DNA from: Paracoccaceae bacterium
GTDB lineage: Bacteria > Pseudomonadota > Alphaproteobacteria > Rhodobacterales > Rhodobacteraceae
Direction: 5' to 3'
DNA length: 64,000 nt
Assembly: GCA_021648025.1 (NCBI GenBank)
Contig: JAKITO010000013.1
Location: forward strand, 1 to 64,000
The notes beneath the pieces are model-generated. The model did no database searches. It was given only the letters and a program-made list of their open reading frames with translations, and was not told the DNA's origin. The position numbers were made by a program, and so were the translations under genes. Position 1 is the first letter of the stretch. Every line of letters starts with the position of its first letter. Shown one piece after another: positions 10,219-19,066 of this stretch.

Positions 10219-10614
10219 TCAGGCCTTGAACGCCTCGTCCACCGGTGTTTGCAATCCAGTTACCAGCACGTTGGTCTGCGCCGCCATGCCAACCACCGCC
10301 AACAGTTCTCCGTGCATTTCAGGCGTCATGCCTTTGGCCTTGGCCGCCGCCGTATGCGAATGCACGCAATATTCACAGCCATTGACCGTGGACACGGCGA
10401 TATACAGCATTTCCTTGACCAACGGATCCAATGCGCCGGGGGCCATCACCACCTTTAAACGGTCCCAGGTGGCACGTAAAAGCCCCGGATCATGCGCCAG
10501 CGAGCGCCAGAAATTGTTGACATAATCCGTGCCCCGCAAGGCACGGATTTCGTTGAAGACAGCCAGCGCCTCGGCGCTGACGTCGTCATCCTGCAAAAGC
10601 GGAACGGTCGCCAT
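10219..10614 (-). CDS. carboxymuconolactone decarboxylase / AhpD-fold protein
   Basis: The 131-residue protein has the AhpD-type redox motif CEYCVHSH (Cys80, Cys83, His87) with a Glu twelve residues upstream (Glu68), matching the Glu-Cys-Cys-His proton relay of alkylhydroperoxidase-like members rather than true gamma-CMDs. Its start shares one base with the stop of the cyclase gene, so they are coupled. It may handle peroxide or act on a ring-opened intermediate. Confidence 0.85.
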   Translation of the reverse strand: MATVPLLQDDDVSAEALAVFNEIRALRGTDYVNNFWRSLAHDPGLLRATWDRLKVVMAPGALDPLVKEMLYIAVSTVNGCEYCVHSHTAAAKAKGMTPEMHGELLAVVGMAAQTNVLVTGLQTPVDEAFKA

Positions 10615-11432
10615 CAGACCATCGCAAAGATGCGCGCAGGCCCACCGGATCCGCCCCTGTGGGTCGGAGCACCAACCACAAGCGTCGCCCCACTGGCCGG
10701 AACCTGATCAAGGTTGGCAAGGTTTTCGATGCCATAGCGGTTGGTCGGCAACCACGCATAATGCGAAACAAAGTCGGCCGATGGCCCATGGTCAAGCGAC
10801 AAGGTATCAACCGCCAACGACGCCGCCTTGCTCTCTTCCAGCAGCATCTGGGTGGCTTCGATATGGAAACCGGGGAAATGCATCACGCCGTCGCCATCCA
10901 CATTGCGGAACCCTTTGCCGCCGGTCTTACCCGCCCAACCTGAATGCATTGCCACACAGGCACCATCCGGGATCGGGCCATGTGCCGCGATCCAGGCCTT
11001 GATGTCGTCCGGGGTCACTTGCGTATCCGCGTCATCTGCGGCGCGCGCGGCAATGTCGATGACTGCCAGCGGGCAGACCAGGCTTTCAACCGGAATTTCA
11101 TCAACCGAATTGCCATCGGCCGAGAAATGCAAAGGCGCGTCGATATGCGTGCCGGTATGTTCGTTAAGCGATAGTTGCAGCAGGTTAAAGCCGCTTTCCT
11201 TGAAGTTGAACGTCTGTTCCATGGTTATCCCCGGCGCCCCGAAATAGGTCGGAAAGGTTTCGTCATAGACATGGGTCATATCAACAACCGAGGCATGCCC
11301 ACCGGCCATCGCCGGGCTGGTGGTGCCCGCCCCCAAAGCCGCCGCCGCCGTGGCCGCAGCACCGGCCACAAAGAACGACCGTCGCGACAGCATCTTGTCC
11401 TTTACCGCGTTCATTACGCAAATATCACACAT
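10614..11432 (-). CDS. cyclase-family metal-dependent hydrolase with Tat signal
   Basis: The 272-residue product contains HTGTHIDAPLH (residues 92-102), the metal motif HxGTHxDxPxH of the cyclase/kynurenine-formamidase family. The N-terminus has SRRSFFVAGAAATAAAALGAG, a twin-arginine export signal, so a folded metalloenzyme is probably exported. The ATG at 11432 follows GGGAG with 7-nt spacing. A periplasmic cyclase-type hydrolase next to a cytoplasmic amidase suggests sequential attack on an amide or lactone/lactam before and after uptake. It heads the group cyclase-CMD-amidase. Confidence 0.87.
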   Translation of the reverse strand: MCDICVMNAVKDKMLSRRSFFVAGAAATAAAALGAGTTSPAMAGGHASVVDMTHVYDETFPTYFGAPGITMEQTFNFKESGFNLLQLSLNEHTGTHIDAPLHFSADGNSVDEIPVESLVCPLAVIDIAARAADDADTQVTPDDIKAWIAAHGPIPDGACVAMHSGWAGKTGGKGFRNVDGDGVMHFPGFHIEATQMLLEESKAASLAVDTLSLDHGPSADFVSHYAWLPTNRYGIENLANLDQVPASGATLVVGAPTHRGGSGGPARIFAMV

Positions 11433-11611
11433 GGTTCATCTCCCGGTTAAGTGGGCCGTTGTTGGCCAATCTACTTCAGCCCGCGCCCTATACCCCAGCA
11501 TCTTAGACACGCGATACAGCATTCGTCCAGCCTTGTTTCGCTTACACATATTTGTTTGTATGCATATGATCGCCCGTGGTGGTCCGTCAGGCGGCACAAC
11601 ACCTAGGAGGG

Positions 11612-12970
11612 TTACCCGGTCGCCGCCGCCAACCCCACGTCCAGCGCCTCTAGAATGCTGTCCACATCCACCGCTGTCAGCACCAAAGGCGGCGACAGGA
11701 TGATGTTGGGACCGGAAATCCGGATCATCGCCCCGGCGTGGTAGGTGTGTTGCTGAATGGCAGCCGCCGTGCGTTTGTCCACCGGCGCTTTGCTGGCCCG
11801 GTCACTGACCAGTTCCAGCGCGTGCATCAACCCGTGCCCGCCCCGCACGTCGCCAATCAACGGGTACTTGCCCTGCAACGCCAACAACCCACGGTGCATC
11901 TGCGCCCCCCTTGCGGCTGCGTTTGTCACCACATCCAGCCGTTTGGTCTCGGTCAGACAGGCCAATGCCGCCGCCGCCCCCACCGGATGCCCGGAATAGG
12001 TATAGCCATGGCCAATCACCGCGCGACCGGTTTCGTCACGCTCAAACACCTCGGCCACACCGTCGGCGATCATCACCGCGCCAAACGGGAAAAAACCATT
12101 GGTGATCGCCTTGGCGGTGCATGACATGTCCGGTTTGACCCCCCAATGGCGCGACCCGGTCCAACTGCCGGTGCGGCCAAACGCGGTTATCACCTCATCG
12201 GCAATCAGCAGGATACCGTTGCGGGTACAGATTTCGCGCACGCCGGGCATGAAACTTTCATGTGGCGGGATTACCCCGCCGGCACCCAGAATCGGCTCCA
12301 TGATAAAGGCCGCAATGGTGCCCGCACCCTGAAAGGCAATCTCGTCCTCAAGGGCCGCCAGGCAAAGCTGCGCCAGCTTTGCGGGGTCGCTTTCATCAAA
12401 CGGATTGCGATAGGTATAAGGCGCCGGCAGGTGGCTGCACCCCGCCAGCAACGGCTCATACATGGTGCGGAAATTGGCGTTACCGTTGACCGACGCGCCG
12501 CCCATGTGGGTGCCGTGATAGCCCTTTTTCAGGCTCAGAAACTTGGTTCGCGCCGCTTCACCACGGATCTTGTGGTATTGCCGCGACAACCGCAGCGCCG
12601 TCTCAACAGAATCTGACCCGCCTGAGGTAAAGAAGGCGCGGGAAAGCCCGTCAGGTTCAAAAAAGCTGCGCAACTCTTCGGCCAGTTGGATCACCGCATC
12701 ATTGCTGGTGCCCCGAAAGGTCGAATAATACGGCAATTGGTCCAGTTGCGCGGCAATGGCATCTTTCACCGGCTGGCAGGAATAGCCAAGATTGACGTTC
12801 CAAAGCCCGCCAACCCCGTCAACCACCTCGTGGCCGTCCACATCGGTGATCCGAACCCCCTGACCGCCGGTAATGATGGTGGGCGGATTGGCCAGGCTGT
12901 CGCCAGGGCTGGTCATCGGATGCCATAGCGACCGGGCATTCATTTCCTTCAGGAAATTGGAATCTTTCAT
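11612..12970 (-). CDS. class III PLP aminotransferase (omega-amino acid:pyruvate type)
   Basis: The 452-residue product is a class III aminotransferase: GGSDSVETALRLSRQYH, DEVITAFGRTG (PLP-ring Asp) and SCTAKAITNGFFPFGAV with the Schiff-base Lys. It moves an amino group from a terminal amine such as an omega-amino acid or polyamine to pyruvate or a keto acid. I chose the ATG at 12970 because AGGAG lies 8 nt upstream; the in-frame ATG at 12997 lacks a ribosome site. It diverges from an aldehyde dehydrogenase, which would oxidise the aldehyde produced. Confidence 0.9.
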   Translation of the reverse strand: MKDSNFLKEMNARSLWHPMTSPGDSLANPPTIITGGQGVRITDVDGHEVVDGVGGLWNVNLGYSCQPVKDAIAAQLDQLPYYSTFRGTSNDAVIQLAEELRSFFEPDGLSRAFFTSGGSDSVETALRLSRQYHKIRGEAARTKFLSLKKGYHGTHMGGASVNGNANFRTMYEPLLAGCSHLPAPYTYRNPFDESDPAKLAQLCLAALEDEIAFQGAGTIAAFIMEPILGAGGVIPPHESFMPGVREICTRNGILLIADEVITAFGRTGSWTGSRHWGVKPDMSCTAKAITNGFFPFGAVMIADGVAEVFERDETGRAVIGHGYTYSGHPVGAAAALACLTETKRLDVVTNAAARGAQMHRGLLALQGKYPLIGDVRGGHGLMHALELVSDRASKAPVDKRTAAAIQQHTYHAGAMIRISGPNIILSPPLVLTAVDVDSILEALDVGLAAATG

Positions 12971-13141
12971 GCGACGTGCTCCTATCTCATTCAACATCTG
13001 TTAATGGAAAATGCGGTGGAGTAAAGACGCCTGTTGATCATTGCCCCGCATATCCGCACGATGGTCCGCGAACACCGCGTCCAACTGGGCAGGAATGTGA
13101 TTGACCACGATAATCACGATCGACAACAAAGGTAAGACCGA

Positions 13142-14626
13142 ATGACAGACCAGGTTGAAATCGACGGGCTGAGGCGGGCGGCACTGGTGCCGCAACGATT
13201 GTTCATTGATGGCGATTGGGCCGACGGGTCCGGCGCCCGGCTTGAGGTGACTTCGCCGATTGACGGCACCTTCCTGACCTCGCTGGCCGGTGCAACCGGC
13301 GCGGATGTGGAACGGGCGGTGGCCTCTGCCCGCGCGGCGTTTGAGGATGGGCGCTGGTCGGGGCTGGCCCCGGGCGCACGCAAGAAAGTGCTGTATGCCA
13401 TCGCCGACCGGATCAACGCCGAGGCGCTTGAACTGACGGTATTGGGTGTGCGCGACAACGGCACAGAATTCAACATGGCCTTCAAAGCCGAGGCCGGATC
13501 GGCGGCGGACACCTTTCGTTATTACGCCGAAGCCATAGACAAAGTGGCCGGTGAGGTGGCCCCGACTGCGCCGGATGTATTGGGGTTGGTGCACCGGGTT
13601 CCGGTTGGGGTCGTCGGGGCAATCGTGCCGTGGAACTTCCCGCTGATGATTGCCGCATGGAAACTGGCCCCGGCCTTGGCGGCGGGCAACTCTGTGGTGC
13701 TGAAACCGTCCGAATCAGCGTCACTGGCCCTGTTGCGGCTGGCCGAAATATGCGTCGAATGCGGATTGCCCGACGGGGTTCTGAACGTGGTGACAGGCGC
13801 CGGAGCCGAAACCGGGGCGGCATTGGCGCACTCCATGGGCGTGAATGTTCTGGCCTTTACCGGATCGGGCGGCACCGGTCGGCGGTTGCTTGAGGCCTCG
13901 GCGGCCTCGAACCTCAAACGGGTCTGGCTGGAGTTGGGCGGCAAATCGCCCAATGTGGTATTTGCCGACGCGCCGGACCTTTTGAAGGCGGCCAAAACCT
14001 CGGCGATGGGCATATTCCGCAATTCCGGCCAGGTGTGCGTGGCCGGGTCACGCCTGTTGGTCGAGGCGTCGATCCATGACCGGTTTGTGGCCATGGTGCA
14101 GGACGAGGCCGAAAAGCTGCGGGTGGGCGATCCGCTCAATCTTGACACACAAATCGGCGCGGTCAATTCTGCGGCACAGTTGCAACAGAACCTGTCGTTC
14201 ATCGACATGGCCCGCGCCGAAGGCGGGCGGGTGATCACCGGCGGCACCCGGATTTTACAGGACACCGGCGGGACATACATGGCCCCGACCATCGTAACCG
14301 GCGTCACCCGCGATGCCACCCTGTTTAGGCGAGAGGTGTTCGGGCCGGTTCTGGCGGTCACCAAATTCGAAAGCGAAGCCGAGGCGATAAGCCTTGCCAA
14401 CGGCACGGACTTTGGTCTGGCAGCAGCAGTCTGGACCGCTGATTTAAGCCGCGCGCACCGGATGGTGGCCGGTATTCGCGCCGGGGTGGTGCATGTAAAT
14501 ACCTATGGCGGCGCGGATATGACGGTGCCACTGGGGGGCGTCGGGCAATCAGGCAACGGGCATGACAAATCACTGCATGCGCTGGATAAATATATCGACC
14601 TTAAAACAGCGTGGATCGCGTTATGA
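13142..14626 (+). CDS. NAD(P)-dependent aldehyde dehydrogenase
   Basis: The 494-residue enzyme has VVGAIVPWNFPLMIAAWKLAPALA and KPSESAS for cofactor binding, the general-base region ELGGKSPN (Glu265) and nucleophile Cys299 in NSGQVCVAGSR. The length is normal. It oxidises an aldehyde to the acid, most likely one formed by the divergent aminotransferase. The stop overlaps the next gene start (ATGA). The exact substrate (semialdehyde, aminoaldehyde) cannot be told from these motifs. Confidence 0.92.
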   Translation: MTDQVEIDGLRRAALVPQRLFIDGDWADGSGARLEVTSPIDGTFLTSLAGATGADVERAVASARAAFEDGRWSGLAPGARKKVLYAIADRINAEALELTVLGVRDNGTEFNMAFKAEAGSAADTFRYYAEAIDKVAGEVAPTAPDVLGLVHRVPVGVVGAIVPWNFPLMIAAWKLAPALAAGNSVVLKPSESASLALLRLAEICVECGLPDGVLNVVTGAGAETGAALAHSMGVNVLAFTGSGGTGRRLLEASAASNLKRVWLELGGKSPNVVFADAPDLLKAAKTSAMGIFRNSGQVCVAGSRLLVEASIHDRFVAMVQDEAEKLRVGDPLNLDTQIGAVNSAAQLQQNLSFIDMARAEGGRVITGGTRILQDTGGTYMAPTIVTGVTRDATLFRREVFGPVLAVTKFESEAEAISLANGTDFGLAAAVWTADLSRAHRMVAGIRAGVVHVNTYGGADMTVPLGGVGQSGNGHDKSLHALDKYIDLKTAWIAL

Positions 14627-15855
14627 ACAAGACAATACTGGTGTGCGGCACCTATGACACCAAAGATGATGAACTGGGCTATCTGGCACAGGTGATCCGG
14701 GGACAAGGGGGTGCTGTTCTGACCATGGATGTCAGCGTGTTGGGCGACCCGGCGCAGCCCGTGGACGTGTCCAAGCATGACGTGGCCAAAGCGGGTGGCA
14801 GTTCGATCAGGGCGGCGATTGCATCGGGCAACGAAAACCACGCGATGCAGATCATGGCCAAAGGTGCGGCGACCAAAGCGTTGGAATTGCACCGGGCAGG
14901 ACGGATCGACGGGGTGATCGTGCTGGGCGGGTCCATGGGCACCGATCTGGCGCTGGACCTGTGCGCCGCCTTGCCGGTCGGAGTGCCAAAATACATCGTT
15001 TCCACAGTGGCATTTTCGCCGCTTTTGCCACCCGAACGCATCGCCGCTGACGTCCAGATGATCCTTTGGGCCGGCGGCCTTTACGGGTTGAATTCAATCT
15101 GCAAGGCGGCGTTGTCTCAGGCGGCAGGCGCGGTATTGGGCGCAGCGCGGGCGGTCGAACCGCCAAGGCGCATGCGGCCATTGATCGGCATGACATCGTT
15201 TGGCAAAACCGTGCTGCGCTATATGGTAACCCTGAAACCGGCGCTTGAACAACGCGGCTATGAGGTGGCGGTGTTCCATGCCACCGGCATGGGCGGACGG
15301 GCGTTTGAATCACTGGCCAGCGAAGGCGCGTTTGCCGCCGTGTTTGATTTTGCCCCGCAAGAGGTGTCAAACCACCTGTTTGGCGGCCTGTCGGCAGGCA
15401 GTGACCGGATGACAAATGCCGGGCGTGTAGGCATCCCGCAACTGGTGGCGCCGGGATGTTATGATCTGGTGGACATCGTTGGTTGGCAAGAGGTGCCCAA
15501 GGCGCTGAAAGGCAGGCCATTGCAGGCGCATAACCGGCTGTTGACCTCGGCAGTATTGAACGCTGACGAAAGGCGGCAAGTGGCCAAGGCGCTTTGTGAC
15601 AAGCTAAGTACGGCGAAGGGCCCTGTGGCCATGCTGCTGCCAACAGGGGGCTGCAACGAATGGGACCGGCCGGGGGCGGATTTGCATGACCCACAAGGGT
15701 TAGACGCGTTTTTCCAGGCGGTCCGCAAGAATTGCCCTGAAAATGTAACATTGCATGAACTGGACGCGCACATCAACGACGCCGCGTTTTGTGCCGGGGC
15801 ATTGGAAATCTTCGACACCTGGGTTGCTGAAGGGGTGATCACCAAAGGCGCCTGA
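14623..15855 (+). CDS. Tm-1-like ATP-binding domain protein (UPF0261)
   Basis: The 410-residue protein opens NKTILVCGTYDTKDDELGYL and has VLGGSMGTDLAL, GMTSFGKTVLRYM and LLPTGGCNEWD, the pattern of the Tm-1/UPF0261 family. The plant Tm-1 N-domain in this family binds a viral replicase, but the bacterial function is unknown; members usually sit in catabolic clusters. The start is taken at 14623, overlapping the ALDH stop by ATGA, rather than the GTG at 14611. Coupling to the ALDH suggests a catabolic or substrate-activating role. Confidence 0.85.
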   Translation: MNKTILVCGTYDTKDDELGYLAQVIRGQGGAVLTMDVSVLGDPAQPVDVSKHDVAKAGGSSIRAAIASGNENHAMQIMAKGAATKALELHRAGRIDGVIVLGGSMGTDLALDLCAALPVGVPKYIVSTVAFSPLLPPERIAADVQMILWAGGLYGLNSICKAALSQAAGAVLGAARAVEPPRRMRPLIGMTSFGKTVLRYMVTLKPALEQRGYEVAVFHATGMGGRAFESLASEGAFAAVFDFAPQEVSNHLFGGLSAGSDRMTNAGRVGIPQLVAPGCYDLVDIVGWQEVPKALKGRPLQAHNRLLTSAVLNADERRQVAKALCDKLSTAKGPVAMLLPTGGCNEWDRPGADLHDPQGLDAFFQAVRKNCPENVTLHELDAHINDAAFCAGALEIFDTWVAEGVITKGA

Positions 15856-15997
15856 AAGGAACTTTGGAAGAAGGAATCAGGTGGTGGGTTTTGATCCTGT
15901 GCTTGCGATGCACACCTTCTGCCGCCGCTGTTTCATTGATTGGAAACAGTTCGGTTTGACCTTGACGCGGCGCAATCCTCCACGCACACAATTGGAA

Positions 15998-16561
15998 ATG
16001 TCAAAAGCCGATTGCCATATTCTTTCTAAATTGCCAGCCAAACTGAAATTGGCCCGACAGCAAAAGGGGCTTTCGCTGGATGTTGTTGCAAAGCTGTCCG
16101 GCGTCAGCAAATCCATGCTCAGCCAGATTGAGCGGGGGACAAGTAACCCGACAATTTCCACCCTGTGGAACCTGACCCAGGCCCTTCAGGTTGATTTTGC
16201 CGGACTTCTTGAAGGTGACTCGGCGCAATCAAAGATTTCTGTCCTGCGAAGTGATGATGTTCCAACGATCACTGTGCAAGGGGTAGGGTGTCAGATACGT
16301 ATCCTTTCGCCCCCCGAAGATGCAGGTTCTCTTGAGGTTTATGAACTGATGTTCAAGCCGGGCGACACTTTGAGCAGTCAGCCCCACTCTATCGGTGCGC
16401 GTGAGCATCTGACCGTGACAGAGGGGCGGTTGACAGTGAAAAGTGGCGACAGCACAGAAACCTTGGCTGCGGGCGATACAGCACGATATCCGGCTGACGT
16501 TCCTCATTCAATAGTCGGTGAAAGCAATGCCAAAGCGATACTGATCGTAAAAAACAGTTAA
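15998..16561 (+). CDS. XRE-family regulator with C-terminal cupin domain
   Basis: The 187-residue regulator has an N-terminal helix-turn-helix ([20 protein letters not shown], then [11 protein letters not shown]) and a C-terminal cupin effector domain ([30 protein letters not shown]). Members such as PuuR sense small metabolites. Start choice is uncertain: a GTG at 15881 in the same frame would add 39 residues, but 15998 gives the normal family length. It lies 58 nt upstream of kbl-tdh on the same strand, so threonine catabolism is the likeliest target; control of the upstream aminotransferase/ALDH genes is an alternative. Confidence 0.85.
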   Translation: MSKADCHILSKLPAKLKLARQQKGLSLDVVAKLSGVSKSMLSQIERGTSNPTISTLWNLTQALQVDFAGLLEGDSAQSKISVLRSDDVPTITVQGVGCQIRILSPPEDAGSLEVYELMFKPGDTLSSQPHSIGAREHLTVTEGRLTVKSGDSTETLAAGDTARYPADVPHSIVGESNAKAILIVKNS

Positions 16562-16600
16562 AGTACGTTATTGCGGAATCTTAGTGCGTTATGGTATACA
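16562..16600 (+). promoter_or_regulatory. kbl-tdh promoter with paired direct repeats
   Basis: TTGCGG (16571-16576) and GTATAC (16594-16599) are 17 nt apart, giving a plausible promoter 20 nt before the kbl start. Two copies of AGTRCGTTAT occur at 16562-16571 and 16583-16592, exactly 21 bp apart (two helical turns) and flanking the -35, as expected for regulator binding to one DNA face. The preceding XRE-cupin protein is the obvious candidate. Confidence 0.5.
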
Positions 16601-16619
16601 TCCCTTAACGGAGGGTGCC

Positions 16620-17804
16620 ATGACACATGCTTTTACACGCCATATCGCAAATACGCTGACCCAGATTGAAACAGATGGTTTACGTAAGGTTGAGCGTGAA
16701 ATCACATCTCCGCAATCGGCCGAGATCAAAGTTGATGGGCGCAAGATCATCAATTTATGTGCCAACAATTACCTTGGTCTTGCGGATCACCCGAACCTTA
16801 TCAAAGCGGCAAAACAAGCCTTGGATACCAACGGTTTTGGCATGGCTTCTGTTCGGTTCATCTGTGGCACACAAGATCTCCACCGCAAACTGGAACGCCG
16901 GTTGGCAAAGTTCCTTGGCAAGGACGACACCATTTTGTTTGCCGCTTGTTTTGATGCAAACGGCGGGCTTTTCGAGGCATTGTTGGGTGCGGAAGATGCA
17001 ATCATTTCAGACGCGCTCAATCACGCATCTATCATTGACGGTATCCGGCTTTGCAAAGCAAAAAGATATCGGTTTGCGAATTCCGATATGGCCGACCTGG
17101 AGGGTCAATTGAAACGCGCCCGCGATGATGGCGCGCGGTTTATCATGATCGCCACCGATGGGGTTTTCAGCATGGATGGGTATCTGGCGAACCTGCCCGG
17201 GATCACCCAATTGGCCCAACAATACGATGCGCTGGTGATGGTCGATGATTGCCATGCCACGGGTTTCATGGGGCCAAAAGGGGCCGGAACCCCCGCACAT
17301 TTTGATGTTGATGTCGACATTTTGACCGGAACCCTGGGCAAGGCGCTTGGCGGGGCGATGGGCGGTTACATCGCCGGCAATCAAGAGATCATTGATCTCT
17401 TACGCCAACGTGCGCGCCCGTATCTGTTCTCTAACGCGCTGCCACCGTCAATTGTCGCCGCCGGGCTTGAGGCAATAGAGATTGTCGAGAATGGCGATGA
17501 CCTGCGCAAACGGTTATTTGAAAATACGACCTATTGGCGGGCGGGTCTACAGCGGCTTGGCTTTACCTTGCTTGACGGGGCACATCCAATTGTACCGGTC
17601 ATGTTGGGGGATGCGCAATTGGCCCAGGATATGTCGGCGCAATTGTTCAGGCACGGGGTCCTAGCCAGCGGCTTTTTCTTTCCGGTGGTTCCAAAAGGAC
17701 AGGCCCGCATTCGCACTCAGATGTCTGCGGCTCATAGCCGCGAAGATCTGGATTTTTCATTGGCCGCGTTTGCGACAGCAGGAAAAGAAGTTGGGGCCTT
17801 GTGA
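16620..17804 (+). CDS. kbl: glycine C-acetyltransferase (2-amino-3-ketobutyrate CoA ligase)
   Basis: The 394-residue PLP enzyme cleaves 2-amino-3-ketobutyrate with CoA to glycine and acetyl-CoA, the second step of threonine degradation. It is near the E. coli Kbl length (398). Visible features are [34 protein letters not shown] and the PLP-lysine region [16 protein letters not shown]. The ATG at 16620 has GGAGG 6 nt upstream, so the in-frame start at 16584 is rejected. The stop overlaps the tdh start, and the pair forms one operon. Confidence 0.95.
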   Translation: MTHAFTRHIANTLTQIETDGLRKVEREITSPQSAEIKVDGRKIINLCANNYLGLADHPNLIKAAKQALDTNGFGMASVRFICGTQDLHRKLERRLAKFLGKDDTILFAACFDANGGLFEALLGAEDAIISDALNHASIIDGIRLCKAKRYRFANSDMADLEGQLKRARDDGARFIMIATDGVFSMDGYLANLPGITQLAQQYDALVMVDDCHATGFMGPKGAGTPAHFDVDVDILTGTLGKALGGAMGGYIAGNQEIIDLLRQRARPYLFSNALPPSIVAAGLEAIEIVENGDDLRKRLFENTTYWRAGLQRLGFTLLDGAHPIVPVMLGDAQLAQDMSAQLFRHGVLASGFFFPVVPKGQARIRTQMSAAHSREDLDFSLAAFATAGKEVGAL

Positions 17805-18847
17805 TGACAAATGAAATGAAAGCTCTGGCAAAACTGAAACCCTGCGAAGGCTTGTGGATGCAAACGGCACCTGTGCCTGAAATCGGGCCAGATGATGTTT
17901 TGATCCGCATTCACAAAACCGGCATTTGCGGCACGGATATTCACATTTGGAATTGGGATGAATGGGCGCAAAAAACCGTGCCGATCCCGCTTATCACCGG
18001 CCATGAATTTTCCGGTGAAATTGTTGAAATTGGCCGTAATGTGACTGGTCTTGAACTGGGGCAACGATGCTCGGGCGAGGGCCACCTGATCGGCTCGCAA
18101 TCGCGCCAATCAAGATCCGGGCGCTTTCATCTTGATCCTGCCACACGCGGAATTGGTGTCAATGAACAAGGCGCATTTGCCGAATATCTGCGCCTGCCAG
18201 CATTCAATGTGGTGCTTTTGCCTGATGATATTTCCGACGAAATCGGGGCAATTCTTGACCCGCTTGGAAACGCCGTTCACACGGCTCTTAGTTTTGATCT
18301 GATCGGCGAAGATGTCCTGATCACCGGGGCCGGGCCGATTGGGATAATGTCAGCCGCGATTGCGCGTCATGTTGGCGCGCGCCATGTTGTGATCACTGAT
18401 GTGAACGCGGATCGTCTGGCGCTGGCGACCCAGGTCGCCGATGTTATTGCGGTGAATGTCGCCACCACGGATCTTATGGATATTCGGGCATCGCTGAAAC
18501 TTGCCGAAGGGTTTGATGTTGGCCTTGAGATGAGCGGAACCCAGGCAGGTTTTGATCAGATGGTTGATGCCATGGTTATGGGTGGCCGAATTGCGATGCT
18601 TGGCATTCCGCCGGGGAAATCGCTGGTTGATTGGTCCAGCATTGTCTTTAAGGCGCTGACCATCAAAGGTGTCTATGGTCGCGAAATATTCGAGACCTGG
18701 TATAAGATGATAGCGATGCTTCAAAACGGGCTGGACGTATCAAAGGTTATTACCCACAGGTTTCCGGCCGAGAATTTCATAGAAGGATTTGCCGCAATGA
18801 GGTCCGGTTCCAGCGGCAAAGTGATATTGGATTGGCACACACACTGA
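17804..18847 (+). CDS. tdh: L-threonine 3-dehydrogenase lacking the structural zinc site
   Basis: This medium-chain dehydrogenase (347 residues) oxidises L-threonine to 2-amino-3-ketobutyrate with NAD+. Similarity to E. coli Tdh is strong throughout: [17 protein letters not shown] (catalytic-zinc Cys38, E. coli numbering), [13 protein letters not shown] (His63/Glu64), [20 protein letters not shown] and [12 protein letters not shown]. The structural-zinc lobe differs: the CGHCRNC...C positions 93, 96, 99 and 107 read Gly, Ser, Ser, Asp ([15 protein letters not shown]) with no change in length. The catalytic site looks intact. The start could be 17801, 17804 or 17813; 17804 has GGGG at a suitable distance. 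Context with kbl supports the function. Confidence 0.93.
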   Translation: MTNEMKALAKLKPCEGLWMQTAPVPEIGPDDVLIRIHKTGICGTDIHIWNWDEWAQKTVPIPLITGHEFSGEIVEIGRNVTGLELGQRCSGEGHLIGSQSRQSRSGRFHLDPATRGIGVNEQGAFAEYLRLPAFNVVLLPDDISDEIGAILDPLGNAVHTALSFDLIGEDVLITGAGPIGIMSAAIARHVGARHVVITDVNADRLALATQVADVIAVNVATTDLMDIRASLKLAEGFDVGLEMSGTQAGFDQMVDAMVMGGRIAMLGIPPGKSLVDWSSIVFKALTIKGVYGREIFETWYKMIAMLQNGLDVSKVITHRFPAENFIEGFAAMRSGSSGKVILDWHTH

Positions 18848-18866
18848 TACAGACACTGATACAGAC
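18843..18866 (+). repeat. 12-bp tandem duplication spanning the tdh stop codon
   Basis: ACTGATACAGAC occurs twice head to tail at 18843-18854 and 18855-18866. The first copy contains the tdh TGA (18845-18847). It looks like a small local duplication with no effect on the reading frame. Confidence 0.8.
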
Positions 18867-18873
18867 ACAAGAC

Positions 18874-18927
18874 GGGCGCCAAATTGACCTATGCAACAAT
18901 GCCGGGACTACAAAATTTGGTGCGCCC
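18874..18927. repeat. long imperfect inverted repeat downstream of tdh
   Basis: GGGCGCCAAATT (18874-18885) pairs with AATTTGGTGCGCCC (18914-18927) apart from a 2-nt bulge, enclosing a 28-nt loop. No T run follows on either strand, so it is not a clear terminator. It may stabilise the kbl-tdh transcript or be a relic of a small palindromic element. The rest of the 219-base gap before pheT holds the palindrome at 18972-19003 and no convincing gene. Confidence 0.5.
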
Positions 18928-18971
18928 CAAGCAGACCCCGTTTGAAATGGGTGGATCACCAACATGGCGCA

Positions 18972-19003
18972 GCAAAGGCGGCGGGGTGAACCCCGCCCTA
19001 CCG
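18972..19003 (+). repeat. dispersed palindromic repeat, copy 1
   Basis: GGCGGGGT (18980-18987) and ACCCCGCC (18990-18997) form a perfect hairpin, preceded by GCAAAG and followed by CTACCG. The same flanks and layout recur near 26551 and 26590 and inside boxR, marking a REP-like family. Confidence 0.6.
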
Positions 19004-19066
19004 CTTGATCCTTGGGGCATTTTTTGTCATTGGCTGACCCAGGCCATTTTACGCAAGGGTAAGCCC

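Noticed and set aside
18884-19066. Upstream extension of PheT
   Set aside because: The extension translates through the hairpin repeat and lacks similarity, while the start at 19067 begins the conserved PheT N-terminus.
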